DNA of 64,000 nucleotides from Leptospirales bacterium (GTDB taxonomy: Bacteria > Spirochaetota > Leptospiria > Leptospirales > Leptonemataceae), in the NCBI GenBank assembly GCA_019694655.1, contig JAIBBN010000007.1, positions 1 through 64,000 on the forward strand, given 5' to 3'. Numbering within the stretch: the first letter of the stretch is position 1; each line of letters opens with the position of its first letter. A model generated the notes under the pieces. It did no database searches. It had not been told where the DNA came from and saw only the letters and a list, made by a program, of their open reading frames with translations. Below are positions 36,380-44,328 of this stretch, in pieces. The position numbers and the translations under genes were made by a program.

Positions 36380-36828
36380 TTCTTCTCTTCCCGGTCAAAA
36401 AGCTCGCGCAAACGCTGACGCCCTTGGGCAATCAGATCTTCCAGATAAGGTATTTCCCAGCGCTCGCCCTGAAAGGCCTTGGCGGCCGCAGCCGCCGAAG
36501 CCGCAAGGAATCCGGCCACCGATACATACAGAATGGTTCGCGTGATGGGGTGCAGCAGAGAATCGGGGCCAAAAAACCAGGCCGTTATGGGAAATGTTTC
36601 CAGAAACCATACCGCGAAATAGATCAGGCCGATCACAGCGTTAAGCTTAAGACCCTGTCGAGCATGGAACTGGCAGTAGTCGTCTTCCTTCTTGCTGAAG
36701 TAGGCGTAGGCCCAACCCACCAGAGGGATATAGGCAGCCGCTGCGGCGGCATGATCGCCGGATTCCGCGCCGCCCGGACTTGCGTTGCCCAACATGCGGG
36801 CGCGTATGTTGCGAATGCGATCAGACAT
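36376..36828 (-). CDS. DUF4870-type small membrane protein
   Basis: About 150 residues. The family pattern is visible: AAAAAYIPLVGWAYAYFSKKED, then FHARQGLKLNAVIGLIYFAV (conserved FHxxQ-like core) and a further helix before a charged C-terminus (LEDLIAQGRQRLRELF). Members are small membrane proteins of unknown function. Overlaps the downstream gene by four bases. Confidence 0.75.
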   Translation of the reverse strand: MSDRIRNIRARMLGNASPGGAESGDHAAAAAAYIPLVGWAYAYFSKKEDDYCQFHARQGLKLNAVIGLIYFAVWFLETFPITAWFFGPDSLLHPITRTILYVSVAGFLAASAAAAAKAFQGERWEIPYLEDLIAQGRQRLRELFDREEKK

Positions 36829-36860
36829 AGAACGGAGCGCCTCGACTTGGAACTTGACTG

Positions 36861-36948
36861 CGGAGAGGGGGGGATTCGAACCCCCGGCACCCTTTAGGAG
36901 TGCGACAGTTTAGCAAACTGCTCCCTTCGGCCTCTCGGGCACCTCTCC
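36861..36948 (-). tRNA. tRNA-Ser, anticodon GCT
   Basis: Cloverleaf read on the minus strand: 5' acceptor GGAGAGG pairs with 3' CCTCTCC; the anticodon arm is GCAGT TTGCTAA ACTGT with anticodon GCT; a long variable arm and GGTTCGAATCC T-arm follow. Type II (long variable arm), as expected for serine. CCA is not encoded; the discriminator base is G. Decodes AGC/AGU. Confidence 0.93.
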
Positions 36949-36957
36949 TGACTCATT

Positions 36958-37042
36958 CGGAGGGAGTGGGATTCGAACCCACGGCGCCTTGCGGCGCAAC
37001 GGTTTTCAAGACCGCCTCCTTAAACCGCTCGGACATCCCTCC
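36958..37042 (-). tRNA. tRNA-Ser, anticodon TGA
   Basis: Minus strand: acceptor GGAGGGA with TCCCTCC, anticodon arm GCGGT CTTGAAA ACCGT (anticodon TGA), long variable arm (GCGCCGCAAGGCGCC hairpin) and GGTTCGAATCC T-arm. Decodes UCA and, by wobble, other UCN codons. CCA not encoded. Nine bases separate it from tRNA-Ser(GCT), so they are likely co-transcribed. Confidence 0.94.
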
Positions 37043-37109
37043 GCAAGCAAGCGCCTGCGAAAAAGGGCCTGTGTCAACTAAATAGCCCGAGGGAGCCTGC
37101 AAGCAGCGG
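37043..37109 (-). promoter_or_regulatory. Intergenic: possible terminator of ferredoxin and promoter of the tRNA pair
   Basis: On the minus strand a weak GGGC...GCCC stem (37065-37088) is followed by TTTTT (37060-37064), so it may end the ferredoxin transcript. A perfect TTGACA (37077-37072) lies before the tRNAs, but no good -10 box follows at 17 bases. Both readings are tentative. Confidence 0.25.
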
Positions 37110-37403
37110 TCAGCCCTTGTGCTTGTGTCCGTAGAACTCGTAGTTCTGGCCGATAAAGCCCTTCCATTTTTCTGGAACCTCGTCCTCGGCAAAAATCGCC
37201 TGTACCGGGCATACTGGCTCACACGCGCCGCAGTCGATGCACTCCTCAGGGTCGATGAACAGCTGCTTGCCAGCAAGCTTGCCTTCTTCCATGCCTTTCG
37301 AGGACCATTCGTCCTTGGTAGGATGGATGCAATCAACCGGACATACTTCCACGCAGGCTGTATCGCAGACTCCCACGCACGGCTCAGCAATAATATAGGG
37401 CAT
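37110..37403 (-). CDS. Ferredoxin, 2[4Fe-4S] or [3Fe-4S][4Fe-4S] type
   Basis: About 97 residues. Two cysteine clusters: PCVGVCDTACVEVCPVDCI and ECIDCGACEPVCPVQAIF, with an insertion between them, the pattern of 7Fe or dicluster ferredoxins related to FdxA. Carries low-potential electrons in the cytoplasm. The ATG at 37403 follows GGAGGA at a short spacing; longer in-frame upstream codons are not supported. Lies upstream of the tRNA pair, downstream of lpxD. Confidence 0.9.
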   Translation of the reverse strand: MPYIIAEPCVGVCDTACVEVCPVDCIHPTKDEWSSKGMEEGKLAGKQLFIDPEECIDCGACEPVCPVQAIFAEDEVPEKWKGFIGQNYEFYGHKHKG

Positions 37404-37567
37404 GCTCTCCTCCGCTCTCTCTGGTTTGCGCCCCTTGATCAGGCGCCGCCAGTGTGGCTCGTTGCAATGGCCGATCTGCGTCGCATGGCGCCAACCGTTT
37501 TCCAATGCGTCGCGGCTGCTGGAAAGATCGGCGCACGTTGCTGGCGGACTGGCCGGAATATGACGGA

Positions 37568-38644
37568 TCAACTCGACGCGCTGGTCCCCTTCTCCAATTT
37601 TTCCAGCTTTGCTTCTAGGTCTTTGATACGCTTGAGCATTTCATAGCTGCGCTTGAGAGTGGGGTGGTTACGCATATAGTCCTGGATCGGCGTCAGAGGA
37701 TTGCCGGCGTACACCCCGCTCCTAGGTATGTCCGAGAACACCGCCGGCCGATGCAAAAGGATTACATCGTCCGCAATTTTTAGATGGTCCACAATTCCGC
37801 ATTGCCCGCTCAGAACGCATCGCTTGCCGATCGTTGTGGAGCCGGCAACGCCCGTCATAGCAACAAGAATGGAGTCTTCGCCAATTTCAGCGTTGTGCGC
37901 CACATGACAGAGATTGTCAAAAATTGCGCCGGATTTGATGCGCGTCGTCTGGTATGCCGCTCGATCAATGCAATTGTTCGCGCCAATCACAACTCTATCT
38001 TCAATCACCACGATGCCAGTTTGGGGAATACGATGGTGATGGCGCGCATCGTCCTGGGCAAAGCCAAAGCCCTCGCTGCCAATCACGGCGCCTGATTTCA
38101 GAATGCAATTGCAACCGATGATGCAGCCATAGCCAACGGTCACATTGGGATGCACTACCGTTCCTTCGCCAATCTGAGCATCGCGCTCAATGACCGAGCC
38201 GGCCATGATTACGGCGCGACTGCCAATTGCAACCTGCGCGCCAATCACTACGCGCGGTCCGACTACGGCATCGCTCGCCACGGAAGCGGTGTCGTGGATT
38301 ACAGCGGATTCATGAATGCGACCAAACTCCGTGTCGAATAGATCACGGTCAGCATAGCGCTGCTTGATCCAGGCTTGTGCAAGATTGACATTCTCTACAA
38401 TCAGAACTGACAGATCGGCGATCCCCTCCAGCGCTCTGGCGGCTTCGGCGCTGGCGACGGCAATGGCCGGCTTCCCCACGCGCACGATTTCAGCCAGCTT
38501 TGGCTTGCTTACAAAGACCAGGTCTCCCGGCCGACAATCCTCAATCGGCGCAATGCGCGTGGCGCGATTGTCCGGGCCGCGCCGATCGCTGAAAAGCTTC
38601 TGACTTTCAAAGGCGGCAAAGATCTCGCTTGCGGATGCATCCAT
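37568..38644 (-). CDS. lpxD: UDP-3-O-acylglucosamine N-acyltransferase LpxD
   Basis: About 358 residues. N-terminal uridine-binding domain (residues ~1-100), then left-handed beta-helix hexapeptide repeats (VIGAQVAIGSRAVIMAGSVI and following), the active-site CHVAHNAEIG (catalytic His) and a C-terminal coiled coil (KRIKDLEAKLEKLEKG). It adds the second 3-hydroxyacyl chain in lipid A synthesis, so the organism makes LPS. ATG at 38644 gives the family N-terminus; 38680 is an alternative. Downstream gene is ferredoxin. Confidence 0.92.
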   Translation of the reverse strand: MDASASEIFAAFESQKLFSDRRGPDNRATRIAPIEDCRPGDLVFVSKPKLAEIVRVGKPAIAVASAEAARALEGIADLSVLIVENVNLAQAWIKQRYADRDLFDTEFGRIHESAVIHDTASVASDAVVGPRVVIGAQVAIGSRAVIMAGSVIERDAQIGEGTVVHPNVTVGYGCIIGCNCILKSGAVIGSEGFGFAQDDARHHHRIPQTGIVVIEDRVVIGANNCIDRAAYQTTRIKSGAIFDNLCHVAHNAEIGEDSILVAMTGVAGSTTIGKRCVLSGQCGIVDHLKIADDVILLHRPAVFSDIPRSGVYAGNPLTPIQDYMRNHPTLKRSYEMLKRIKDLEAKLEKLEKGTSASS

Positions 38645-38764
38645 GGACGCAGCGAAAAATGGCAGCCGGGACCCGGGCAACTGTTTTCAATAGACGAAGC
38701 GCACTGACAAAGCTCCTTGACAGCTCTGGATTGAGCGCGGCCAGGGTGGTGCATCGCAAGGCTC

Positions 38765-39478
38765 ATGGAGCTTACCTTTGTAACTTACAACATCCACAAG
38801 GGAATCGGCAATGACGGCCGCTACCGCCTGGAGCGGATCGTCGAAGTTCTCCGTGACATTGATGCCGACGTAGTCGCCCTGCAGGAAGTGGATCACAATG
38901 CCCCGCGCTCACGCAGCGAGGATACAGCTCGTATTCTGGCGGAAGAGCTGGGAATGCACTATCATCTTGGTCTCAATGTGAAGTTGAAGCACGGCGCCTA
39001 CGGCAATGCTACCCTATCCAGGTATCCCATCCTGGAATCTAGAAATATGAACATCACCTGGGCCATCAAGAAGCGCCGCGGCTGCTTGATCACCAGGATA
39101 CAATGTCCGCGCCATGAGATTGGCGTTATGAACTTCCATCTTGGGCTTGCATCCTTCGAGCGACAGTGGCAGGCGCGCAAGATACTGAATTCGCACAGCC
39201 TCAAGAGCCTGAATCGATTGCCGCTCATTATTCTGGGCGATTCCAATGATCGCAACGATCGGCTTCGGGCGCCATTTGAAGCGGCTGGACTGAGCGATGC
39301 TTCGGCGGACGCCCAGAAGGCATATACATGGCCCAGCTATGCGCCTCTCTTTCGCCTCGATAAGGTATTCTACTCAGGCCACTGGCGACTTGCCAGACGG
39401 GAGGTGGTTCAAAATAAGAAAACTCGAGTCGCTTCAGATCATCTGCCCCTGGCAGTGACCTTCTCCCTCGGACGTTGA
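38765..39478 (+). CDS. Endonuclease/exonuclease/phosphatase (EEP) family protein
   Basis: About 237 residues. LTFVTYNIHKGIGNDGRYRL (catalytic Asn), VVALQEVDHNAP (metal Glu), VMNFHLGLA (His), LIILGDSNDRNDRL (Asp/Asn) and the C-terminal VASDHLPLAV (SDH motif). All EEP metal and catalytic positions look intact, so it is likely an active phosphodiesterase/phosphatase, on DNA, phosphatidylinositol or other phosphoesters. No signal peptide. Divergent from lpxD. Confidence 0.85.
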   Translation: MELTFVTYNIHKGIGNDGRYRLERIVEVLRDIDADVVALQEVDHNAPRSRSEDTARILAEELGMHYHLGLNVKLKHGAYGNATLSRYPILESRNMNITWAIKKRRGCLITRIQCPRHEIGVMNFHLGLASFERQWQARKILNSHSLKSLNRLPLIILGDSNDRNDRLRAPFEAAGLSDASADAQKAYTWPSYAPLFRLDKVFYSGHWRLARREVVQNKKTRVASDHLPLAVTFSLGR

Positions 39479-39496
39479 CGCGTCTCGCAACTTGCC

Positions 39497-40399
39497 TCAA
39501 ACAAAGTGCGAAAGCTCGGGGTCCTTTTCTACCACTTCTCTTAAAAATGCCTCAACTTCATCGTAGTGAGCGTTGAGCGGCTGTGGCGCGACCCCCTGGC
39601 GCCGTTGCTGGACAAGCCCTGCCAGGCGTAGCAGAGTCTGATGTACTTCAGCAATTTTTGCTTTGTGCTCTTGTGGAAAGTCACGCCGCAGCGAGACGCG
39701 AACCCCGTAAGGATACATTTCACGGATCAACTGTGCCAGTCGCGGCTTATAGTTCTCCGGCGGAAGAACCATCACTTCTTCGCGGGTCGCGGCTTTGTAG
39801 CGCGGCACCGCAAAAGGAAAGCCAAACAATTCCTTTTCAATTGCGTCGCGGCGCGAATCCCCTTGAAATCCGCGCCGGTAGGCGGCCAGCTTCTCATCTG
39901 CAGACATCGTCTGCAGCGTCTTCCCGGCAAGTTCGTCCCTGGCCACGGGGCCGCTGCTGCCGCTCTCGTAGAGCTGAAAACTGCTGGAGTAGGTCTTAAC
40001 ATGAACGACTGCTGGCGCTCGCAATTGATCCTTATCGTGCTGCGTAATCAGAAATAGGCTGAACTCATCGTCGCGCAGGCTATGGCCCGGTCTGCTGCTG
40101 AGGAACCGGCGTTCCGGATAGTCGCGCAGCATATTGCCTGACATAACAGCGAAGGGTGAATCAGGATCGCGCCGGTTCACTACAAAAATCTCAAGGCGAC
40201 CGCGTTCGCTGCGCATTGCAATGATGCCAACGTCGCCCCTTTCCGGGTGCATCAGCGAATTGAGGACAATCTCCTCATCGGGAACCAGGCCGCTGATGCC
40301 CACGCCCTTTCTGGCCTGTAGAGAATTCGCGAGGCCCAGCAAGACCGATCGCACTTCGGCTCGTTCCTCCGCAGTCAATTGATCAATTCCGACGTCCAT
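39497..40399 (-). CDS. Hypothetical protein
   Basis: About 300 residues, charged and without signal peptide or membrane helices. Segments such as SLLGLANSLQ, RGRLEIFVVNRRDPDSP and FSLFLITQHDKDQL suggest a beta-rich N-terminal half and a helical C-terminus (ALRREVVEKDPEL-like). No family recognised. The upstream stretch (40400-40464) is AT-rich, so it probably has its own promoter. Sits between the EEP gene and the CAP lipoprotein. Confidence 0.55.
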   Translation of the reverse strand: MDVGIDQLTAEERAEVRSVLLGLANSLQARKGVGISGLVPDEEIVLNSLMHPERGDVGIIAMRSERGRLEIFVVNRRDPDSPFAVMSGNMLRDYPERRFLSSRPGHSLRDDEFSLFLITQHDKDQLRAPAVVHVKTYSSSFQLYESGSSGPVARDELAGKTLQTMSADEKLAAYRRGFQGDSRRDAIEKELFGFPFAVPRYKAATREEVMVLPPENYKPRLAQLIREMYPYGVRVSLRRDFPQEHKAKIAEVHQTLLRLAGLVQQRRQGVAPQPLNAHYDEVEAFLREVVEKDPELSHFV

Positions 40400-40464
40400 A
40401 GCTCAGTCCGCAATTCAGATTGATAACAGTCCTAAACTGAATCTTTGCCAATAATTTTGCATAT

Positions 40465-40971
40465 TCAATCGCTCAACAGCAACAATGCCAGACAATCGCC
40501 ATCAGTTGTTGCAGTTTGAGCAAATCCAACGCGTACGAAGGAGGCATCGAGCAGGTTGGCCCGCTCCTGGGCGCCATTGCTCCAGGCCGCGAAGGCCCGA
40601 CGGATAAAGTCGGCGCCGCCTGCAAGGCGCACAGCGTTCTCTCCGACTGCGTTTCGGACAATGCCCTCGCGTTGCAGTCGCTGGGCCGGGGTCAATCCAT
40701 CGGCGCGATGATCCAGGCCCGCTGCAACAGCCATCTTGTTGGCCCGTCGCAACGCAATCCGGTCTAGACTGCTGTCGTCGATCAACGCGTTTCTGCCATT
40801 CTGGCGGCGCAATCTGTTGGCCGCCTCGAGAATCCACTGCCCGCTGAGTCTGACATCCGGGCATTCCGCCGCCGCTGTTGCTCCCGAGGACTGACAGCCA
40901 AATGCAATCACAGAGGCCACAGATAGACTGGCCAGCAGCGCCGCGACTCGCTTGATCCGATCACAAATCAT
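40465..40971 (-). CDS. CAP-domain (SCP/PR1) lipoprotein
   Basis: About 168 residues. Lipobox region SVASVIAFGCQSS; mature CAP fold with ILEAANRLRRQNGRNALID, LRRANKMAVAAGLDHRADG (first His), VRNAVGENAVR (Glu) and FAAWSNGAQERANLLDASFV, ending VGFAQTATTDGDCLA. CAP proteins are secreted and bind small ligands or lipids; bacterial ones are often surface exposed. Last gene before the replication cluster on the minus strand. Confidence 0.82.
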   Translation of the reverse strand: MICDRIKRVAALLASLSVASVIAFGCQSSGATAAAECPDVRLSGQWILEAANRLRRQNGRNALIDDSSLDRIALRRANKMAVAAGLDHRADGLTPAQRLQREGIVRNAVGENAVRLAGGADFIRRAFAAWSNGAQERANLLDASFVRVGFAQTATTDGDCLALLLLSD

Positions 40972-40983
40972 ACGCGGGGAGAC

Positions 40984-41340
40984 TCAGACCACGGCGTTGT
41001 GGATCTGATCATATCGGCTTAGGTTCACGCCGTCAGTCAGGAAGCAGTGTGGGCAACCGTAGATATGCACCTGTCGTTTCTGGCTGGCGCCTCGCTCCGC
41101 GTCCATGGCGCAGATCAGATATTCTTCGCGCGTCAATCCCGTCTTACATACGGGGCAAATGCGGCGGTCCGGCGCGCTGCGCAAGATCCGTTCGCTACGG
41201 CCGGCGCGATCCCGCTGCTCGCCGTCCGCCAGAACGGAAGCGGGCAACGGACCACGCTCCAGGCGGTCCCTGGCCTGCAGCAGATTGAGAAAGACGACAA
41301 CGGCCACGACGATCCCGGCCAGCGATAGCAAGGTCATCAT
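40984..41340 (-). CDS. Small membrane-anchored protein with a zinc-ribbon-like cysteine pattern
   Basis: About 118 residues. An N-terminal membrane helix (LLSLAGIVVAVVVFLNLL), a charged linker, then CPVCKTGLTREEYLIC and GCPHCF, giving four or five cysteines in a zinc-ribbon arrangement. Function unknown. The start overlaps the dciA stop (ATGA), so it is translated with the recF-dciA genes. Confidence 0.55.
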   Translation of the reverse strand: MMTLLSLAGIVVAVVVFLNLLQARDRLERGPLPASVLADGEQRDRAGRSERILRSAPDRRICPVCKTGLTREEYLICAMDAERGASQKRQVHIYGCPHCFLTDGVNLSRYDQIHNAVV

Positions 41341-41762
41341 AGCAGCCTCCGCAAGCCTTCAAGCATCTGTTCACGGTCCGCATCCATGCCGGGCTCCGTC
41401 TTAGTATCGGTTGGACCGGGGGCGCTTCCTGGCTGGCCGGACGGAGGAATTCTTCGGCGACCCGCTGCATTCCAGTCGATCGGTCCGTTTTCGATCCGCA
41501 GGTCGCGCAACTCGATGCCAAGCAAAGTAGCGGCGCGCTGGACGATTTCGCGACCGCGCAGTTGCAGCTCTTGAGCATAGACCGATTGCTCAATGCGTAC
41601 TATGAGTCGCCTTTCCCGAAGGGATTGTGGCTCGCAATGTTTGGCCAGAGGGCCAGCAATGTCAGGCCAGAAACACTGCAGTCGCACCAACTGCGCCTCA
41701 GCAATGTTCTCCGAGCTGTCCCTCAATACCAATGATAGCAAGGCATCACGTTCGGCCGACAT
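41337..41762 (-). CDS. dciA: DciA-type helicase-loading protein (DUF721)
   Basis: About 141 residues. The DUF721 core VRLQCFWPDIAGPLAKHCEP (family W and PxxAxH-like positions) and LIVRIEQSVYAQELQLRG (KH-like strand/helix) are present, then a disordered Pro/Ser/Thr tail. DciA is the common ancestral loader of the replicative helicase DnaB in bacteria without DnaC/DnaI. Its place after recF in the dnaA cluster supports this. The C-terminal tail is longer than the core needs. Confidence 0.8.
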   Translation of the reverse strand: MSAERDALLSLVLRDSSENIAEAQLVRLQCFWPDIAGPLAKHCEPQSLRERRLIVRIEQSVYAQELQLRGREIVQRAATLLGIELRDLRIENGPIDWNAAGRRRIPPSGQPGSAPGPTDTKTEPGMDADREQMLEGLRRLL

Positions 41763-41813
41763 AGCTGATTGGACTGGATGATTCGCCAGGATGCAAGCGA
41801 TTCACAGCCGCCA

Positions 41814-42929
41814 TTAACGACGGCTTTGAACAATTCCGGGTTCGCTAACTTCATAGATGCTGATGTCCCCTGAGAACTCGGATAGGTCTCGTTCCATTCC
41901 CTCGAGGTCGGGCGTCGTAAAGAGCGCCTGTCCGGACTCGCGCAGCAGCATGACAAATGCGGCGCGACGGCGTGCATCGAGTTCGCGGATGACATCATCG
42001 ATCAACAACAGCGGCGGATAGCCCAACGACTCCCGCAAGTAGAAGAACTGGGCGATGCGCAGCGCAAGCGCCAGACTGCGCCTCTGTCCCTGGCTGCCAA
42101 AGCGCAGTACGTCCCGACCGCCGGATTCGAAGAGCAGATTATGTCGATGAGGACCAACGGTAGTAAATCCAATAGCGGCGTCACGAACTGCGTTTTGCTG
42201 CAATGCCTGCGCGAGATCGTTCTCCTCCGCGGGCGATGAGAATTGCAGTCTCAAACTGAGACTATCTCGGTCGCCGGAAATCCGTCGCAAGGCCTCCTGA
42301 AACACGCTCTGAAAGTTTGCAATAAAGGCCTGACGGGCGGACACCAGATCCTTTGCCGCCATCGAAAGCGGCGTATCCCAGATGCCGACATCGCTGAGGC
42401 GCGCCTGTCGCGCCTTAACCTTCTTCAGCGCAGCGTTGCGCTGCCGCAATGCGCGATTGTAATGTAACAATTGCTTGAGATAGGACGGACTCTGGTAGCT
42501 GAGCACCATATCCAGAAAGCGCCGACGGTACGCCGGACCTCCTTCGGCAATCAGGATATCATCGGGACTGAATATTACTGCAACGATGTGCCCGATCAAT
42601 TCCTGGCGGCTCTGTAATTGCTTTCCGTTCAGACGGACGCGACGGCGAATCTGCGCGCCAGCCAGCGATACGCCGTAGGACAGCTCGAATTGGGCGCCGC
42701 CTTTTTCAAAGCGCGCGCCGGCGTAGTAGCCAGAAGCGCCATCGCGCTGCATATCCTGGTCGCTAGCGCCCCGAAAGGATTTACCCAGGGCCAGAAGCGC
42801 GATGGCCTCGAGTATGTTTGTCTTCCCATTGGCGTTGGGCCCCGTCAAAAAAGTGAGCCGTGAATCAATAGAGAGATCTAGCGTCGCATAGTTGCGAAAG
42901 TCGCGCAACTCCAGCGCCTGTAAGCGCAT
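41814..42929 (-). CDS. recF: DNA replication/recombination protein RecF
   Basis: About 371 residues. Walker A GPNANGKTNILEAIALL (residues ~31-47), signature FGSQGQRRSLALALRIAQF and Walker B LLLIDDVIRELDARRRAAF. RecF loads RecA at gaps and single-strand breaks with RecO and RecR. Its ATG overlaps the dnaN stop by one base (TAATG). Length matches the family. Confidence 0.97.
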   Translation of the reverse strand: MRLQALELRDFRNYATLDLSIDSRLTFLTGPNANGKTNILEAIALLALGKSFRGASDQDMQRDGASGYYAGARFEKGGAQFELSYGVSLAGAQIRRRVRLNGKQLQSRQELIGHIVAVIFSPDDILIAEGGPAYRRRFLDMVLSYQSPSYLKQLLHYNRALRQRNAALKKVKARQARLSDVGIWDTPLSMAAKDLVSARQAFIANFQSVFQEALRRISGDRDSLSLRLQFSSPAEENDLAQALQQNAVRDAAIGFTTVGPHRHNLLFESGGRDVLRFGSQGQRRSLALALRIAQFFYLRESLGYPPLLLIDDVIRELDARRRAAFVMLLRESGQALFTTPDLEGMERDLSEFSGDISIYEVSEPGIVQSRR

Positions 42930-44044
42930 TAGATTTTCATTGGCATGATCACAGCCACGAAGTCCTTATCATCTGGATCCTCAATGACTGCTGGCGCAGA
43001 AGAAGTGGAGAAGCCTGCCCGAATTGCGCCGCCGCCGATCGTTTTCAGGACATCCAGTAGGTAATTTGAGTTAAAGGCAATAGTGATTTCCTCGGCGCTG
43101 TAGTCAGCCGGCAGCGTATCCTGTCCTTCGCCAATATCCGGGGTGCTGGCGGCTATATTAAGAGCCCCGCCGCCAAAGCTAAGACGCACCTGACGCGAGG
43201 GCTCGGCGGCCATCACTGCTACCTGGCGCAGTGAATTTTCAAAGGCTGCGCGATCAAGGCTGATGCGATGAGCCAGTTTTTTCGGTACGACCTGCTCGTA
43301 GTCCGGAAACTGTCCATCGATCAATTTTGTAATGAGATCAACGCCGCCTATGCGCAGGTAAACGCGTCGGTCTTTCTCATCGAAGGCAATACGGCCCTCT
43401 TCGCTGGAATCCAGCAGCTTGAGCATCTCGCGAACTGCCTTGTTGGGCAGAATGACGCCTTCCTTGAACGGCAAGGCCTGGGGAAATTCGCGAACTACGC
43501 GGGAAAGTCGACGTCCGTCGGTGGCAACGAAGGCAACCCGCGGTCCATCACTGGTGACGAAAAGTCCATTGAAGACGTAGCGTGCGTCTTCTTCTGCCAT
43601 GGCGTAGGCGCACTTGCGGATCATCTCCACCGCCATTGAGACAGGAAAGGCATTGTAGCGGTTGTCTGGCAAAGTTGGGATCTGTGGGTAATCGTTGCTG
43701 GCCGATCCCATCAGTGTAATTCGCGCTTTGCTGACGCCTGTTGCGTCTTGAATTGTGATGCGATTATCGGCGTCTGATTGAAAACTGATTTCAGCGCCAC
43801 GAAACTCGCGAATGGCCTGGCTCAATTTCTTGGCCGGCAAGGTCAGCTGTCCTTTGCGCTCCGTCTGCACTGGCAGCGAAGTCTTGATGCCCATTTCCAG
43901 ATCTGTAGCTGTGAGTGTAATCCGATCCGGCTCCGCTTCAATCAGGATGTTCGATATGATCGATCGAATCTCGCGAGCAGGGATGATGCTGTCGACGGTG
44001 GCAATGGCCTTGTGGAATTCTTGTCGGTCTACTTTGAACTTCAT
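42929..44044 (-). CDS. dnaN: DNA polymerase III subunit beta (sliding clamp)
   Basis: About 371 residues, three clamp repeats. N-terminus MKFKVDRQEFHKAIATVDSI, central YNAFPVSMAVEMIRKC, and the C-terminal AVIMPMKI end that is typical for the clamp. It encircles DNA to make the polymerase processive. Lies downstream of dnaA with a 284-base gap holding a perfect DnaA box, and is coupled to recF. Confidence 0.97.
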   Translation of the reverse strand: MKFKVDRQEFHKAIATVDSIIPAREIRSIISNILIEAEPDRITLTATDLEMGIKTSLPVQTERKGQLTLPAKKLSQAIREFRGAEISFQSDADNRITIQDATGVSKARITLMGSASNDYPQIPTLPDNRYNAFPVSMAVEMIRKCAYAMAEEDARYVFNGLFVTSDGPRVAFVATDGRRLSRVVREFPQALPFKEGVILPNKAVREMLKLLDSSEEGRIAFDEKDRRVYLRIGGVDLITKLIDGQFPDYEQVVPKKLAHRISLDRAAFENSLRQVAVMAAEPSRQVRLSFGGGALNIAASTPDIGEGQDTLPADYSAEEITIAFNSNYLLDVLKTIGGGAIRAGFSTSSAPAVIEDPDDKDFVAVIMPMKI

Positions 44045-44328
44045 AGAATCTGTGCGGTTGTACTAGATGTACTTTAGCGTTTCCTTGCTCTTGTTGGCCC
44101 TGTGGATAAGTGAAAAATGCCCAGGGTAGGCCAGATACTGGGCCGTAGACGCCTTTCTGGCGACGCGCCCGGTGAGCAATGTAAGCTGAGACGAAGCAAA
44201 TCGAAAGGCCGGGAGCCCTGTAAAGCTTCTATTTGTGCAGAATCACGTTCCCGGCGAAACTCTCCAGATCGCCATTCTCAGCCGTAATTTTGACCGGATT
44301 GCCGCTTCTGCTAACCACTCTGCCGAAG
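44045..44328. other. dnaA-dnaN intergenic region (possible origin or regulatory segment)
   Basis: A 284-base gap, the longest gene-free stretch in the window. It holds one exact DnaA box (44101-44109) and a short GTAC-TAGAT-GTAC symmetry (44060-44072). No AT-rich unwinding element is obvious, and no coding frame is convincing. Either an origin or dnaN regulation would explain the DnaA box. Confidence 0.4.
44101..44109 (-). promoter_or_regulatory. Perfect DnaA box between dnaA and dnaN
   Basis: TGTGGATAA on the plus strand is TTATCCACA on the minus strand, an exact consensus DnaA box. It is 57 bases upstream of the dnaN start. It may mark an origin segment or a DnaA-controlled dnaN promoter. 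It is the only exact copy I find in the gap. Confidence 0.75.
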
